From Halobacillus dabanensis (GTDB lineage: Bacteria; Bacillota; Bacilli; Bacillales; Halobacillaceae), in NCBI RefSeq assembly GCF_900114165.1, contig NZ_FOSB01000012.1, positions 57,788 to 121,787 on the forward strand: a DNA stretch of 64,000 bases, in the 5' to 3' direction. The translations under genes and the position numbers were made by a program. The notes below the pieces were generated by a model. That model had not been told where the DNA came from and did not search any database. It was given only the letters and a program-made list of their open reading frames with translations. Below, piece after piece: positions 42,308 to 51,777 of this stretch (positions are counted from its first letter, which is position 1; every line of letters begins with the position of its first letter).

Positions 42308-43744
42308 ATGAACAAAGGCACCAATAAGAGCAAGTGGATTTTGATTGCCGCTTCTCTAATTATCTTTGTAGTGGGAGCTTATCTTTTCACCGACAGCGGG
42401 GAAGATAAATTGGTACTCAGCACAGATTCCAAACCGATGCGAAAAGCGAAACCAGTAGATCTCGAAGATTTTCCACTTCAGTGGAATGAAGTCAAGAGCT
42501 ATGAGGAAGTGAACCAGTTCTACGAAGAGCGGATCCAAGGTTTAAAACTGGCCAGGGAGGAAGGGCTGACCACCTACCCAAAAGAGTCTTTCCCCATTCC
42601 AGACAAAGACGGTCGGATGCAAGTAAATGAAGTCTGGCATAGTGGACATATGATTCATATTTTGTATAGTATCGACCTTTCCGCTTTAACAGAAGAAGAT
42701 CCCGACGGGGAAGGGAGTCCGTATCTTTCCCGCCCCCCTGCTCTTGAGGCTGTACATATAAAGGAGTCAACAGAAACGAATGAGCAATCATTTGAAAGTC
42801 ATTCCAGAGAGTTGAACCCCCATGAGACTGTCGTTTTCGAAAATCGTGTCTACAGTCTTATCCAAGTTCCTCCAATAACAGAGGAGTGGGGATACAATTA
42901 CACTCGTGAAGATATCGGAAACTATGACGAAGAATTTTCAACTTCCTTCCGATTGCGTATAGACCTTGAAACTATAGAGACAGAAGGCATTCCTATACGT
43001 TACAAACATGACCTTGAAGGACACGTCCTCGATACTTTCACAACTGATGAGGTGTACGAAGACGGAAATGTAACCATTGAACCGCTCGAAGTGAATATCG
43101 GTGTCGCTTCCAGCCATGTCAAAATGAGAGTGGAAGCAGAAGACGAAGAGATTGGGCAATCCATTCAGGCCGTAATTAAATCAGAGGAAGGTGCCCGTCA
43201 TCCAATCTCTCTTTTCCTTAGCCCGACACAAGAAGGAAATATTTATGAATCATGGTTTCATCCAGCTTCGGAGCTCCCAGGTGATGTAAGTATGGAATTA
43301 GAATCCATTCACCTCAAGGATGAGACTCCCTATTCCTTTGATATCGACATGACTCAGTTTGAAGATGAGCGTAGAGTTTCTAAGACCTTTGATAAAAAAG
43401 TTGGCGAAGCTTATGATACAGATATCATTCTTAAGCGAGTGAATATCCATAATCGCCAACAGATGGACATTGAACTTAGGTATGAGCCGCACGAAGAGCA
43501 ACAAAATAAAAAATTGGTCGGGGCTCAAGTGCATAGACTAAACACTACTCCAGAAGAACAAAAAAAATATGGAGAAGTTGTTAGTGATAATGGAAAAACA
43601 GCAGAAGCAGTAATTTGGGGGCATGACCAACAAGGAAATATTAACTTCCCACTCCGACCTTTCAGAAACTCAGAAAACCTCACCATCACTGTAAAAAGAA
43701 CGATTTACTCTCAGCGGCTTGACCATACCTTCGATTTTCAATAA
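42308..43744 (+). CDS. Hypothetical membrane-anchored extracellular protein
   Basis: A 478-residue protein I do not recognise. Residues 1-12 are basic, about 12-30 form one membrane anchor or uncleaved signal ('WILIAASLIIFVVGAYLF'), and the rest is extracellular, very acidic and rich in beta-strand patterns, with two or three repeated-looking blocks of the form 'hydrophobic-x-E-x-x-x-T'. There are no cysteines to hold cofactors. High acidity fits an exported protein of a halophile. AAAGGG lies ten bases before the chosen ATG; another ATG nine codons upstream has no site. It is monocistronic, ending at a bidirectional terminator. Confidence 0.7.
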   Translation: MNKGTNKSKWILIAASLIIFVVGAYLFTDSGEDKLVLSTDSKPMRKAKPVDLEDFPLQWNEVKSYEEVNQFYEERIQGLKLAREEGLTTYPKESFPIPDKDGRMQVNEVWHSGHMIHILYSIDLSALTEEDPDGEGSPYLSRPPALEAVHIKESTETNEQSFESHSRELNPHETVVFENRVYSLIQVPPITEEWGYNYTREDIGNYDEEFSTSFRLRIDLETIETEGIPIRYKHDLEGHVLDTFTTDEVYEDGNVTIEPLEVNIGVASSHVKMRVEAEDEEIGQSIQAVIKSEEGARHPISLFLSPTQEGNIYESWFHPASELPGDVSMELESIHLKDETPYSFDIDMTQFEDERRVSKTFDKKVGEAYDTDIILKRVNIHNRQQMDIELRYEPHEEQQNKKLVGAQVHRLNTTPEEQKKYGEVVSDNGKTAEAVIWGHDQQGNINFPLRPFRNSENLTITVKRTIYSQRLDHTFDFQ

Positions 43745-43804
43745 GGAGAAAACAATGGATCTTCAGAGATATTTAATTTGATCCACAAACCTTGAATGGA
43801 TACG

Positions 43805-43830
43805 AAAAAGCAGAGGCTCCTCTGCTTTTT
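43805..43830. terminator. Bidirectional terminator
   Basis: AAAAAGCAGAGG / CCTCTGCTTTTT with a two-base loop, between two convergent genes. Confidence 0.88.
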
Positions 43831-44595
43831 CTATGCTTTCTCATGTACAAAACGTACTAATGCAGCATTGAATCGATCAAAGTGGGTGGCCGGTGATTGA
43901 TGGTACGCATGCTCGATGACTTCCAACTTCACGTCCGGACACTTTCGGTAATATTTCGCGTGTTCATTGATCCAAAATTCTTTATTCCCATACACAAGCA
44001 ACAATGGCATGGACAACTCACCTAAACGTCGGCTGCAATCAAACGAAAGGGCATGCTTGTAATAGGTATACCACGCTTCAGGGTCGGATTTTGCCATGTG
44101 TTCATTCAACTCACGTTTAATTTCCATATTTTTAAAATGGGAGTGGCTAAGTAATTTCGCCAATGTTTCTGGACTTTTTTCCACCCAGTACATCCCCCCT
44201 AAAAATTCAAAGCGTAAGCCTCCTGTCGCCACTTTCGGGAATCCACCAGCAAGTATGACCGCCTTCGTCCGTCCTGGAAAAGTAAGGGCGAATTCCTGGG
44301 CAACCATTCCCCCGCATGAATAGCCGACAATGATGGCTTTTTCCAGTCTCAGGTGATCGAGTAGTTGTACAATTTCACGAGCATACATCGACACGTCAGG
44401 GGCGTGAGAAATCACTTCCGAATCCCCATTCCCACTCAAATCCGGAAAGATAACCCGGAACTCCCGCGCTAATGAATGTTGCATTATGAACACTTTTCTC
44501 CCCATTCCAGGGGGATGGATAAAGATCATCACTTCCCCGTTCCCGCGATCATCATAATATAATTTTTTCCCTGATTTTTCTGTATAAAAAGGCAT
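43831..44595 (-). CDS. Alpha/beta hydrolase
   Basis: A 254-residue soluble alpha/beta hydrolase. 'IFIHPPGMGRKVF' forms the oxyanion loop, S93 lies in the nucleophile elbow 'VGYSCGGMVA', an acidic residue follows 'PLLLVYGNKE', and the catalytic His is near the C-terminal 'HAYHQSPATHFDRF'. The sequence does not tell ester, lactone or haloalkane substrates apart. GGGGAT precedes the ATG. It is monocistronic, convergent with the unknown exported protein. Confidence 0.84.
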   Translation of the reverse strand: MPFYTEKSGKKLYYDDRGNGEVMIFIHPPGMGRKVFIMQHSLAREFRVIFPDLSGNGDSEVISHAPDVSMYAREIVQLLDHLRLEKAIIVGYSCGGMVAQEFALTFPGRTKAVILAGGFPKVATGGLRFEFLGGMYWVEKSPETLAKLLSHSHFKNMEIKRELNEHMAKSDPEAWYTYYKHALSFDCSRRLGELSMPLLLVYGNKEFWINEHAKYYRKCPDVKLEVIEHAYHQSPATHFDRFNAALVRFVHEKA

Positions 44596-44784
44596 GATGT
44601 CATCCCCTAATCGATAGTCATGGACTCTTAGATTTCCCTTATTATAAGAATTTATGCCGTAAAAAAAAGCAAGGGAATGATGGTATGCCTATTTCTACAT
44701 CAAAATATTCTCTTGCTTGTGAATAACCATTTCAATTTATGGAATAATATGTAAATAGGAGTGCTTTCAGGAAGGAACGAATAT

Positions 44785-45795
44785 ATGAAAATTTCCCATA
44801 ATGCGAATTTGACCTCTTCAGAACAAGCGAATCTATGGAACACCTACATAGCTGACACACTATCTTTATGTGTACTAAAACATTTCTTGGCAACGAATCA
44901 CACACCTGAAATTGATACTATCCTAAAATATGGAATATCCATTTCAGAGAATCACCTCCAAGAAATCACCACCATCTTTACTAGCGAAAATATCCCTGTT
45001 CCGCATGGTTTCAATGAAAAAGATGTTGATCTAAATGCCCCCAAACTATGGTCGGACACCTATTACCTCAGGTACCTTGAATATATGGGAAGAACCGGAC
45101 TGTCCACATACTCATTAGCTAAGTCTATAGCTACAAGAAAGGATATAAGGGTTCTATTTAAAAAATGGATTGATCAAACCGATCGATTATTTGATATGGT
45201 CACTGATTTATCTTTAGAAAAAGGAGTTTACGTCAGACCCCCTTATACAGCCTACCCGACAGAGGTCTCTTATGTGGACGATGAGCGGTTCCTTGGTGGA
45301 ATCGTAGGGGAGAAAAGACCTTTGCTCAATGTGGAAATCGCCCATTTGGGGACTAATATCGAAGTGAACAATGTAGGAAAAACGTTACTACTAGGCTTTA
45401 GTCAAGTGGCCCAGTCAAAGAAACTGCGGGAATATTTCAAAAAAGGCTATGATATAGCAGGCAAACATGTATCTGTATTTCTGGACCTCTTAAAGAAAAA
45501 TAATACATCACATCCATCATCATGGGATGGTGAAGTTACTGCATCAACGAATTCTCCATTCTCTGATAAATTATTACTTTTTCATACTAATATGATAGGA
45601 GCTGTCGGGCTAGCGGATTATGGAACAGCTTTGAGTGCAAGTTTGAGAAAAGACTTAGGACTGAGCTATTCCAGACTGATAGCAGAAAATGCCCAATATG
45701 GAAATGAAGGAGCAAAGTTATTAATTAACAATGGCTGGATGGAAAAACCACCTTCTACTATTGACAGAAAGAAATTACAAAAGAAACCCAAATGA
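44785..45795 (+). CDS. DUF3231 family protein
   Basis: A 336-residue protein made of two similar halves of the DUF3231 type, a family found in spore-forming Bacillaceae with unknown function. 'SEQANLWNTYIADTLSLCVLKHFL' in the first half is echoed by 'FSDKLLLFHTNMIGAVGLADYG' in the second; each half looks like a ferritin-like four-helix bundle. GGAAGGA lies ten bases before the ATG. It is a single gene with a large terminator. Confidence 0.88.
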   Translation: MKISHNANLTSSEQANLWNTYIADTLSLCVLKHFLATNHTPEIDTILKYGISISENHLQEITTIFTSENIPVPHGFNEKDVDLNAPKLWSDTYYLRYLEYMGRTGLSTYSLAKSIATRKDIRVLFKKWIDQTDRLFDMVTDLSLEKGVYVRPPYTAYPTEVSYVDDERFLGGIVGEKRPLLNVEIAHLGTNIEVNNVGKTLLLGFSQVAQSKKLREYFKKGYDIAGKHVSVFLDLLKKNNTSHPSSWDGEVTASTNSPFSDKLLLFHTNMIGAVGLADYGTALSASLRKDLGLSYSRLIAENAQYGNEGAKLLINNGWMEKPPSTIDRKKLQKKPK

Positions 45796-45809
45796 GCTTC
45801 CCCTGAATG

Positions 45810-45867
45810 TACAAAATCCCCTTTCGCCTTCTCAGATGAACACGGAAAGGGGATTTTGTAGTTTTTT
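45810..45867 (+). terminator. Terminator of the DUF3231 gene
   Basis: ACAAAATCCCCTTTC and its near-perfect complement around an 18-base loop, followed by six T. Confidence 0.85.
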
Positions 45868-45991
45868 CGCCTTAACAATTGGGACTGTGCATACATAAGC
45901 ACCGTCCTCTATTTAATAAAAATTGAGGGAATCTCACTATCCATCTCTGTAAAAAAACTAGTTCAAAGGATAGCTCGTTAAGCATGAAACC

Positions 45992-46768
45992 TTAACTGAA
46001 CTCAATGCCACCATCAATCATAACCGCCTGACCTGTCATATAATCAGAATCGGAAGAAGCAAGATAGGATACAAAATTAGCAACATCCACTGGTTCTTGC
46101 GTCCTTCCAAGGGTAATCCCTTCGGCGAACTTCTCAAACGCTTCTCCAGGTTCAAGTCCCATATATTCAACCATTCTGGCATCAATACGGTCCCACATGG
46201 ATGTACCAACAATACCAGGGCAGTAGGCATTTACATTAATATCAAATTGCGCTAGCTCCTGAGCTGCTGTTTGAGTTAGACCACGGACAGCGAATTTCGT
46301 TGAAGAATATACTCCGAGGAAGCTATAGCCTTTATGGCCTGCGATACTGCAAGCGTTAATGATTTTCCCACGTCCATCCTGTTCTTTCATTTGCTCTGCA
46401 GCTGCTTGAATACCGTAAAGTGTACCGAACACATTAATATCGTAGATTTTCTTCAAGTCCTCTTCTGTTACTTCTAGTAAAGGGGCAACCTGATCGATAC
46501 CAGCATTATTGACAAATACATCCACGGAACCGTATTTCTCTACTGTTTGCTTGACTAAGGAGAATTGATCGTCTCTTTTGCTGACATCCCCCTCGACTGC
46601 AAAAGCTTCTTTGCCCTGGTCTTGAAGTTCCTTTGCAGTTGCTTCAGCGGTTTCTTTATTGACATCATTGATCACAACTTTAAATCCGTCATTTGCCAAT
46701 CGTTCTGCAATTCCTTTTCCAATTCCTTGACCTGATCCCGTAATAACTGCAACTTTTTGATCAGCCAT
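45992..46768 (-). CDS. Acetoin/diacetyl reductase, short-chain dehydrogenase
   Basis: A 258-residue SDR closely like (S)-acetoin-forming diacetyl reductase (BudC-type 2,3-butanediol dehydrogenase). The NAD motif '[17 protein letters not shown]' begins at 9, 'NNAGI' at 87, and the catalytic S141, Y154 and K158 stand in '[21 protein letters not shown]'. It interconverts diacetyl, acetoin and butanediol. I start at the second of two tandem ATGs, which has AGGAGG six bases away. It is monocistronic. Confidence 0.88.
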   Translation of the reverse strand: MADQKVAVITGSGQGIGKGIAERLANDGFKVVINDVNKETAEATAKELQDQGKEAFAVEGDVSKRDDQFSLVKQTVEKYGSVDVFVNNAGIDQVAPLLEVTEEDLKKIYDINVFGTLYGIQAAAEQMKEQDGRGKIINACSIAGHKGYSFLGVYSSTKFAVRGLTQTAAQELAQFDINVNAYCPGIVGTSMWDRIDARMVEYMGLEPGEAFEKFAEGITLGRTQEPVDVANFVSYLASSDSDYMTGQAVMIDGGIEFS

Positions 46769-46987
46769 CATCTACCTCCTCCTTTAACTTTCCATACACA
46801 GTACAATTTACCCACTTCACCCTTCATAAAAACCAGGCAAGGTAGTCAGGGTCCTAAAAAGGAAGAACCATTCCATAAAACCGGATTTTTCTCGGAATAA
46901 TTATAGGAAATCACAAACAGTCTCTGTGCTTAACTCTCTATCTTCCCAAACTTTTATTATGGACAAAATTATTAAGTCCCTGGCCAA

Positions 46988-47016
46988 TTGACCTCCACTT
47001 AATGCAAGCGTAAACT
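46988..47016 (+). promoter_or_regulatory. Promoter of the sco gene
   Basis: TTGACC and TAAACT with a 17-base spacer, 36 bases before the start codon. Confidence 0.6.
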
Positions 47017-47052
47017 AGACTTGTAAATTGAAATCAGGGAAGGAGAAACATT

Positions 47053-47631
47053 ATGAAGCGTTTCCTTTTACTTATCGCGTTTGCATGCCTGGCGATATTG
47101 ATTGCTGCATGCGGCTCGAATGAACTTGAAGATACATTAGATTGGGAAGTCCAATCCTTTGAAGGTACGACACAAGAAGGGGAACATTTTTCCACCGATG
47201 ATATGGAAGGAGAAGTATGGCTCGCAAACTTCATCTTTACGAACTGCAACACCGTCTGCCCGCCTATGACACGCAACATGGCTCAGGTCCAAGAGCAGTT
47301 GAAAGAAGAGGGGGTTGATGCACAAATCGTCTCGTTCAGTGTGGACCCTACAGTCGACCACCCTGATGTATTGAAAGAATTCGGTAAACAACATGGGGCC
47401 GATTTCAGCAATTGGACTTTCGTTACGGAATATACCCAGGAAGAAATCAAGAACTTCGCTCAAGAAAGTTTCCAAACGATTGCAGTTAAAACAGAAGGAA
47501 ACGATCAAGTCGATCACGGGACATCTTTCTATTTGATCGGGAAAGATGGGCTTGTGAAAAAGAAATATATGGGCAACATGGAAGTGCCGTTTGAACAGAT
47601 CGTTGAAGATACAAAAACACTTGCAAACTAG
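47053..47631 (+). CDS. ypmQ: Sco-family lipoprotein (copper delivery to cytochrome oxidase)
   Basis: A 192-residue lipoprotein. The signal peptide ends in the lipobox 'AILIAAC' with lipidated C20. The thioredoxin-like Sco domain has the copper-binding C65 and C69 in 'FTNCNTVCPPM' and H155 in 'QVDHGTSFYLIG'. Sco proteins insert or reduce the CuA centre of cytochrome c oxidase on the outer face of the membrane. It resembles B. subtilis YpmQ. A good SigA promoter precedes it. Single gene. Confidence 0.93.
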   Translation: MKRFLLLIAFACLAILIAACGSNELEDTLDWEVQSFEGTTQEGEHFSTDDMEGEVWLANFIFTNCNTVCPPMTRNMAQVQEQLKEEGVDAQIVSFSVDPTVDHPDVLKEFGKQHGADFSNWTFVTEYTQEEIKNFAQESFQTIAVKTEGNDQVDHGTSFYLIGKDGLVKKKYMGNMEVPFEQIVEDTKTLAN

Positions 47632-47637
47632 ATGATG

Positions 47638-47670
47638 AACTCCCCCTCCCTAAAAGGCGTGGGAGTTTTT
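47638..47670 (+). terminator. Terminator of the sco gene
   Basis: AACTCCC / GGGAGTT stem followed by T-run. Confidence 0.7.
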
Positions 47671-47744
47671 CACTGGATAAAAAAACACACCAAGCCGCCC
47701 GTCCACAGGAAACTTGATGTGATAGAGTTTGTATAATAAGCTCG

Positions 47745-48647
47745 TCAGTTAAATAATGAGCTGATAAAGTTACTTAATGATTTAAAGAAGTCTTGAATAG
47801 CGTTTCGCAAATTATTCCAGAATCCATCATCATTAATCAAATCCTGGATATTCCCGGTTAAGTCGTCTAGCTGATTACGTACTTGATCGAAGTCAATGTT
47901 CAAATTGCGCATCTGTTCGAACAAGTCGATCAGTCGTTGACGTTCTTCTTCGCTCAGCTCAATGTTCAGCGATTGAATCTGTTCCTGAACAATTTGCTCA
48001 ATTTCTTCTCTAGTCGCCGGATCCTGTTCCGCGATTTGCTTTTTGATTTCCGTTAATAGTTCACTGATCTTGTCGCGGTCGATCCCTTCTTCTTCGGCGA
48101 TATCAGTAGCAATATCAAGCTCATCACTTGCAACTTTCATCCGCTCTTCATCGAGTTTTACGCCTTTTGCATCATAAGCTTTGTAAATACCCGTGAGTGC
48201 GGAATGTCCACTTACTTTAACAGAGGAGGCCACAAGCACATCCGCATTTTCCACCCCCGCCGTTAACAATGCATTTGTGTACATTTCTTTCGTCACCTGT
48301 GTTATGTTAGCAGGTGTTACGATATCGATATTCAAACCGGCACCATTATCCTGGTGGATGATTTTTACGGAAGAGTACATATTCGAATTCGGATTTCCAC
48401 CGATGTAATTAGCTAGGTCCTGACCGTTGACGGTGAATTCATCGACCTGTTCATGTTGATTCACTTCAAGTAAATCTGTCACTTCCGCTTTTTGTGACGG
48501 AGAAAGGGCTTCACCATAAACAACAATCGGCAGTCCTAACTTCTCATTAATACCTTGATCCCCTGTCGAAGCGAAGGTGTTTGACGGCAGTGCAAATGAT
48601 GCAAATAAAACAACGATCAACATCCATAAACCGATACGTGATTTCAT
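47745..48647 (-). CDS. ypuA: Secreted DUF1002 protein (YpuA-like)
   Basis: A 300-residue secreted protein with a signal peptide (about residues 1-27, 'LWMLIVVLFASFALPSNTFAS'-like, split here). The DUF1002 domain follows with 'QKAEVTDLLEVN', 'NMYSSVKIIHQDNGAGLNIDIVTP' in parts, and 'ALLTAGVENADVLVASSVKVSGHSALTGIYKAY' in parts. The C-terminal third is coiled-coil and ends in an amphipathic 'FFKSLSNFISSLF'. B. subtilis YpuA is a cell-wall-linked protein of unknown function. AAGGGG precedes the ATG at 48647; a longer frame has no site. Confidence 0.86.
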   Translation of the reverse strand: MKSRIGLWMLIVVLFASFALPSNTFASTGDQGINEKLGLPIVVYGEALSPSQKAEVTDLLEVNQHEQVDEFTVNGQDLANYIGGNPNSNMYSSVKIIHQDNGAGLNIDIVTPANITQVTKEMYTNALLTAGVENADVLVASSVKVSGHSALTGIYKAYDAKGVKLDEERMKVASDELDIATDIAEEEGIDRDKISELLTEIKKQIAEQDPATREEIEQIVQEQIQSLNIELSEEERQRLIDLFEQMRNLNIDFDQVRNQLDDLTGNIQDLINDDGFWNNLRNAIQDFFKSLSNFISSLFN

Positions 48648-48867
48648 TTTCTCGACCCCTTGTAAACGTGGTAGATTCCCCATTACGTTATGCGGAACCT
48701 CCTATCTATTATACCCGCTGCGAATCTGCTCTTTCAGAAAAATAATCGTAAATGTACGGGTTGTCTTAATAGACGTAAAAAGTCATATAAAAGTTTCAAC
48801 CTATATAAAAAGATTTATCATAGGGAAATCTTCCTTCATAATAATTATAAATCCTTCCTACACAAAC

Positions 48868-49420
48868 TGGCAGTATTCCGGAAGACTCAGTTTCGAGATA
48901 AACGGGATCCGTTGCCGTATGAAGCGTAAGGGGTGGTGAGGAAGCTTCCTCGGGCGGTCTGCCGCACTACGGGATCTCGCCTACCTCCTTCTCCCACGGG
49001 AGTCTCGCAGCTTCTCCACCACCCCATTCAAAGTTAATGAGAAACGAATCCCTTTACCAGGAAGGAGCGTCTTCCAGCATCCCTGTCCTATGGGAATATA
49101 ACGCTCTATAGCAAGGTTTCCAACATGGGAGCACCTTATGCTCATCAGCGTGTCCCCCTAATAATTTCCACTTTTTCTTGAAGCGGTTTTGAGAATCGAT
49201 CTTGGCAAGGTGCAGAGGGGAATGGCGAGACTCCCGCGGAAAGTTTTCAAATGTGGAATCGATTGGCATAAGCAAAAGATTCACGGTATGTGCTCTTTCA
49301 TTCCATGGATCTTTTGCTTATGACGCGAGTGTCTGGGCGACGGAGCTGGACGAGTCATTCCCCGCCGCACCTATCCACCCATAAAAAGTCGCGAAACTGA
49401 GTCTTCAAAATAGGGAGCTT
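48868..49420. repeat. Composite MITE-like repeat R4 with terminal inverted repeats
   Basis: About 550 non-coding bases. Outer arms GAAGACTCAGTTTCG (48881-48895) and CGAAACTGAGTCTTC (49392-49406) are perfect inverses. Beyond them lie CAGTATTC and AATAGGGAGC termini shared with R1 and R2. Inside, a hairpin of 17-base arms (48930-48946 and 49009-49025) and a GGTGC-N3-GGGGAATG inverted pair (about 49209-49226 and 49357-49373) surround the CATAAGCAAAA core shared with R1. It has no transposase frame. Confidence 0.75.
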
Positions 49421-49457
49421 TTATGGAAGTGTAGGATATAAAGAAAGGATAGATATT

Positions 49458-49844
49458 ATGAGTATTCTCCGCCAAATCGGTCTATATGTATTTGCAATTG
49501 CCTTGTTCTATGCGGGTGTCACTCACTTTATGTATGATCACGGATTTGCTGCTATGTTGCCGGATTGGATGCCACTTAAACTGATTATTGTCTATGTGAC
49601 AGGCATCACAGAATGGCTTCTTGCCCTTTTGCTCATCTTCCCACAAACTCGAAGAGCTGCGGGCTTTGCAACAGCGGCTTTTCTTCTGATTGTGTGGCCG
49701 GCAAATTTTTATGCTGCAATCTATGCTATCCCTGCCCCGTGGAGTGAAGAAACAAACCAGACGGCACTTTGGATCCGGATCCTTTTCCAACCACTTTTGA
49801 TCTGGTGGGTTCTCGTCGTATCCAAAAATTCGAATCAAGTGTGA
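49458..49844 (+). CDS. DoxX-like membrane protein
   Basis: A 128-residue protein with four membrane segments and the DoxX family pattern 'YVFAIALFYAGVTHF', 'YVTGITEWLLALLLIFPQTRR' (split), and 'FLLIVWPANFYAAIY'. Related proteins take part in thiosulfate or quinone-linked redox, but most are unassigned. AAAGGA precedes the ATG. The next gene (yfkM-like) starts 43 bases later, so the two probably form an operon; both types occur in stress responses. Confidence 0.8.
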   Translation: MSILRQIGLYVFAIALFYAGVTHFMYDHGFAAMLPDWMPLKLIIVYVTGITEWLLALLLIFPQTRRAAGFATAAFLLIVWPANFYAAIYAIPAPWSEETNQTALWIRILFQPLLIWWVLVVSKNSNQV

Positions 49845-49887
49845 TCGTTTGATAAAATGGGAATAGGGAAAGACAAGGAGGTTGAAT

Positions 49888-50412
49888 ATGCGATTAGAAG
49901 GAAAGAAAGTCATTGCCTTAGTAAGTAAGGATTTCGAAGACCTCGAACTGTGGTATCCGCTTCTCCGCCTTCAAGAGGAAGGAGCGACGGTCCATCTCGT
50001 GGGTGAAGAAGCAGGGGTTGAATACCCAGGGAAATATGGTGTCCCTGCAACATCTGACCTTGCCTTTGATGATGTGGATCCTGCCGACTATGATGGCATC
50101 CTCGTCCCAGGAGGTTGGTCTCCGGACAAATTACGCCGTTATGAAAAAGTGATGGAAATCGTTCGCCACATGGACGAGAAACGCAAGCCGATTGGTCAAA
50201 TATGCCATGCTGGCTGGGTGCTTATTTCAGCAGATATTTTGAAAGGGCGCAAAGTAACAAGCACCCCAGGCATTAAAGATGATATGATGAATGCAGGAGC
50301 CGAATGGTATGACGAAGCGGTAATTCAGGACGAACATATTGTTTCCGCGCGTCGTCCACCTGATTTACCTCCATATGCGAAAGCCTTTGCTGACTTACTC
50401 GCAGAGAAATAA
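49888..50412 (+). CDS. yfkM: DJ-1/PfpI family protein (YfkM-like, general stress protein 18)
   Basis: A 174-residue DJ-1/PfpI domain. The nucleophile C106 in 'IGQICHAGWVLISA', an acidic residue in 'SKDFEDLELWYP', and 'DGILVPGGWSPDKLR' are conserved. B. subtilis YfkM belongs to the SigB general stress regulon; members of this branch act as deglycases or chaperones. AAGGAGG lies before the ATG at 49888. It ends at a terminator shared with the convergent ydbM-like gene. Confidence 0.88.
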   Translation: MRLEGKKVIALVSKDFEDLELWYPLLRLQEEGATVHLVGEEAGVEYPGKYGVPATSDLAFDDVDPADYDGILVPGGWSPDKLRRYEKVMEIVRHMDEKRKPIGQICHAGWVLISADILKGRKVTSTPGIKDDMMNAGAEWYDEAVIQDEHIVSARRPPDLPPYAKAFADLLAEK

Positions 50413-50419
50413 ACGCAAC

Positions 50420-50453
50420 AAAACGCTCAAAGCATAAAAGCTTTGAGCGTTTT
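50420..50453. terminator. Bidirectional terminator
   Basis: AAAACGCTCAAAG / CTTTGAGCGTTTT with an eight-base loop. Confidence 0.9.
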
Positions 50454-50455
50454 GT

Positions 50456-51622
50456 TCATTCATCATCAGAGATGGCTTGTTTCGCAAGCATAGTTACTAC
50501 TGCATCGTCCATAGGTGGGTTATGCAACCCAGCACGTACGTCCCGGTAATATTTTTCAAACGGATATTTTTTCGACAAACCTCGACCACCAGCAATACGC
50601 ATCGCGAGATCGACCACTTCATTTGCCGTATTTGTCACCGCAAGCTTCACAGCAGCTAAATCCGCTCCCATCCCTTTACGTTGGTCAGGGTTTTCATCCC
50701 ATTTTTCAGCTACTGAATAAAGAAAAGCATGAGCCTGCATCAATTTCCATTCCATCTCGCCAATTTTATCCTGAATATGAGCGACTTCAGAAATCGGCGT
50801 ATCTAAGCTGTTAGGTTGAAAGTCTTTCGCAAAAGCGATGGCATCATTCCTAGCGGCAACCGCGATACCAAGGTAGCACGCAGGAATATGAAGCAGCCAG
50901 CCTTTCGGTAAAGGTTTGCCTTCTGATTTTACTTCTACTAGATCCTCTTCTCTCAGTTCCACATCTTTGAGAACAAGATCATCACTCGCAGTTCCACGCA
51001 TCCCGAGAGTATCCCATGTTTTATCTACTGACACACCTGGTTGATGGCGGTCAATCAAAAACCAGCCAACCGTATCTTTATCTTCAACATAAGCGGAAAC
51101 GATATAATAGTCAAGATGTTCAGCCATTGAAGTGAATGATTTTCTACCATTTACAATATAACGGTTCCCGCGTTTTACTGCTTTCGTTTCGGGAACTCCC
51201 CCTCGTGTAGGACTGCCTGTTGCTGGTTCCGTTGCCGCGCGGTTGACGACTTTCTGTTCTCGCACCACTTCTTCTACTAAATGGTCGTAAGCAACTTTCT
51301 CCCAAAGATTATCCTGAGAAAGTTCCATCATGACTCCCATATGCCAGCCAATAGACAATGCAACTGCACCATCGCCTTCCGCAATCTTCTCCTGCATCAA
51401 TAAAAACTCATATAAAGAAAGATTTTCTCCACCTTCCTCTGAAGGCAGTGAAAACGAAGGATACTTTTCCTCTTTAATCACCTTTAACGTCTCATAGGAG
51501 AAAGACGCACTTCTATCGGTTTTCACGATATGCTTTTGCGCTTCTTCTGATATACGAAGAGCTTTTTCATAAAGCTTTTCGTGTCTAGCGTTTTTAATCA
51601 ATGATTTCCATACACCAGCCAT
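50456..51622 (-). CDS. ydbM: Acyl-CoA dehydrogenase family protein (YdbM-like)
   Basis: A 388-residue flavoprotein of the acyl-CoA dehydrogenase fold. 'EGDGAVALSIGWHMGVM', the flavin-side 'RAATEPATGSPTRGG', 'NGRKSFTSMAEHLDYY', 'DTLGMRGTASDDLVLKDV' and the C-terminal 'RIAGGRGLSKKYPFEKYYRDVRAG' (in parts) are typical of YdbM. The C-terminal segment reads 'HNPPMDD' where many family members have the catalytic Glu, so the reaction may differ (for example a monooxygenase-like use of flavin). GGGAGTGG precedes the ATG at 51622. Confidence 0.85.
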   Translation of the reverse strand: MAGVWKSLIKNARHEKLYEKALRISEEAQKHIVKTDRSASFSYETLKVIKEEKYPSFSLPSEEGGENLSLYEFLLMQEKIAEGDGAVALSIGWHMGVMMELSQDNLWEKVAYDHLVEEVVREQKVVNRAATEPATGSPTRGGVPETKAVKRGNRYIVNGRKSFTSMAEHLDYYIVSAYVEDKDTVGWFLIDRHQPGVSVDKTWDTLGMRGTASDDLVLKDVELREEDLVEVKSEGKPLPKGWLLHIPACYLGIAVAARNDAIAFAKDFQPNSLDTPISEVAHIQDKIGEMEWKLMQAHAFLYSVAEKWDENPDQRKGMGADLAAVKLAVTNTANEVVDLAMRIAGGRGLSKKYPFEKYYRDVRAGLHNPPMDDAVVTMLAKQAISDDE

Positions 51623-51777
51623 TTCAACCACTCCCAATTCTTTATATATAAATCATACCTAACAACTCGGGATGATTCCAATCCCACGCTTATCCCTTTT
51701 CTTCACCAATCAAACGAAATCTTATCGTCTATAACTAACTCTAAAAGTTTTTATTGACCCCTAGGTGATGAATCATA

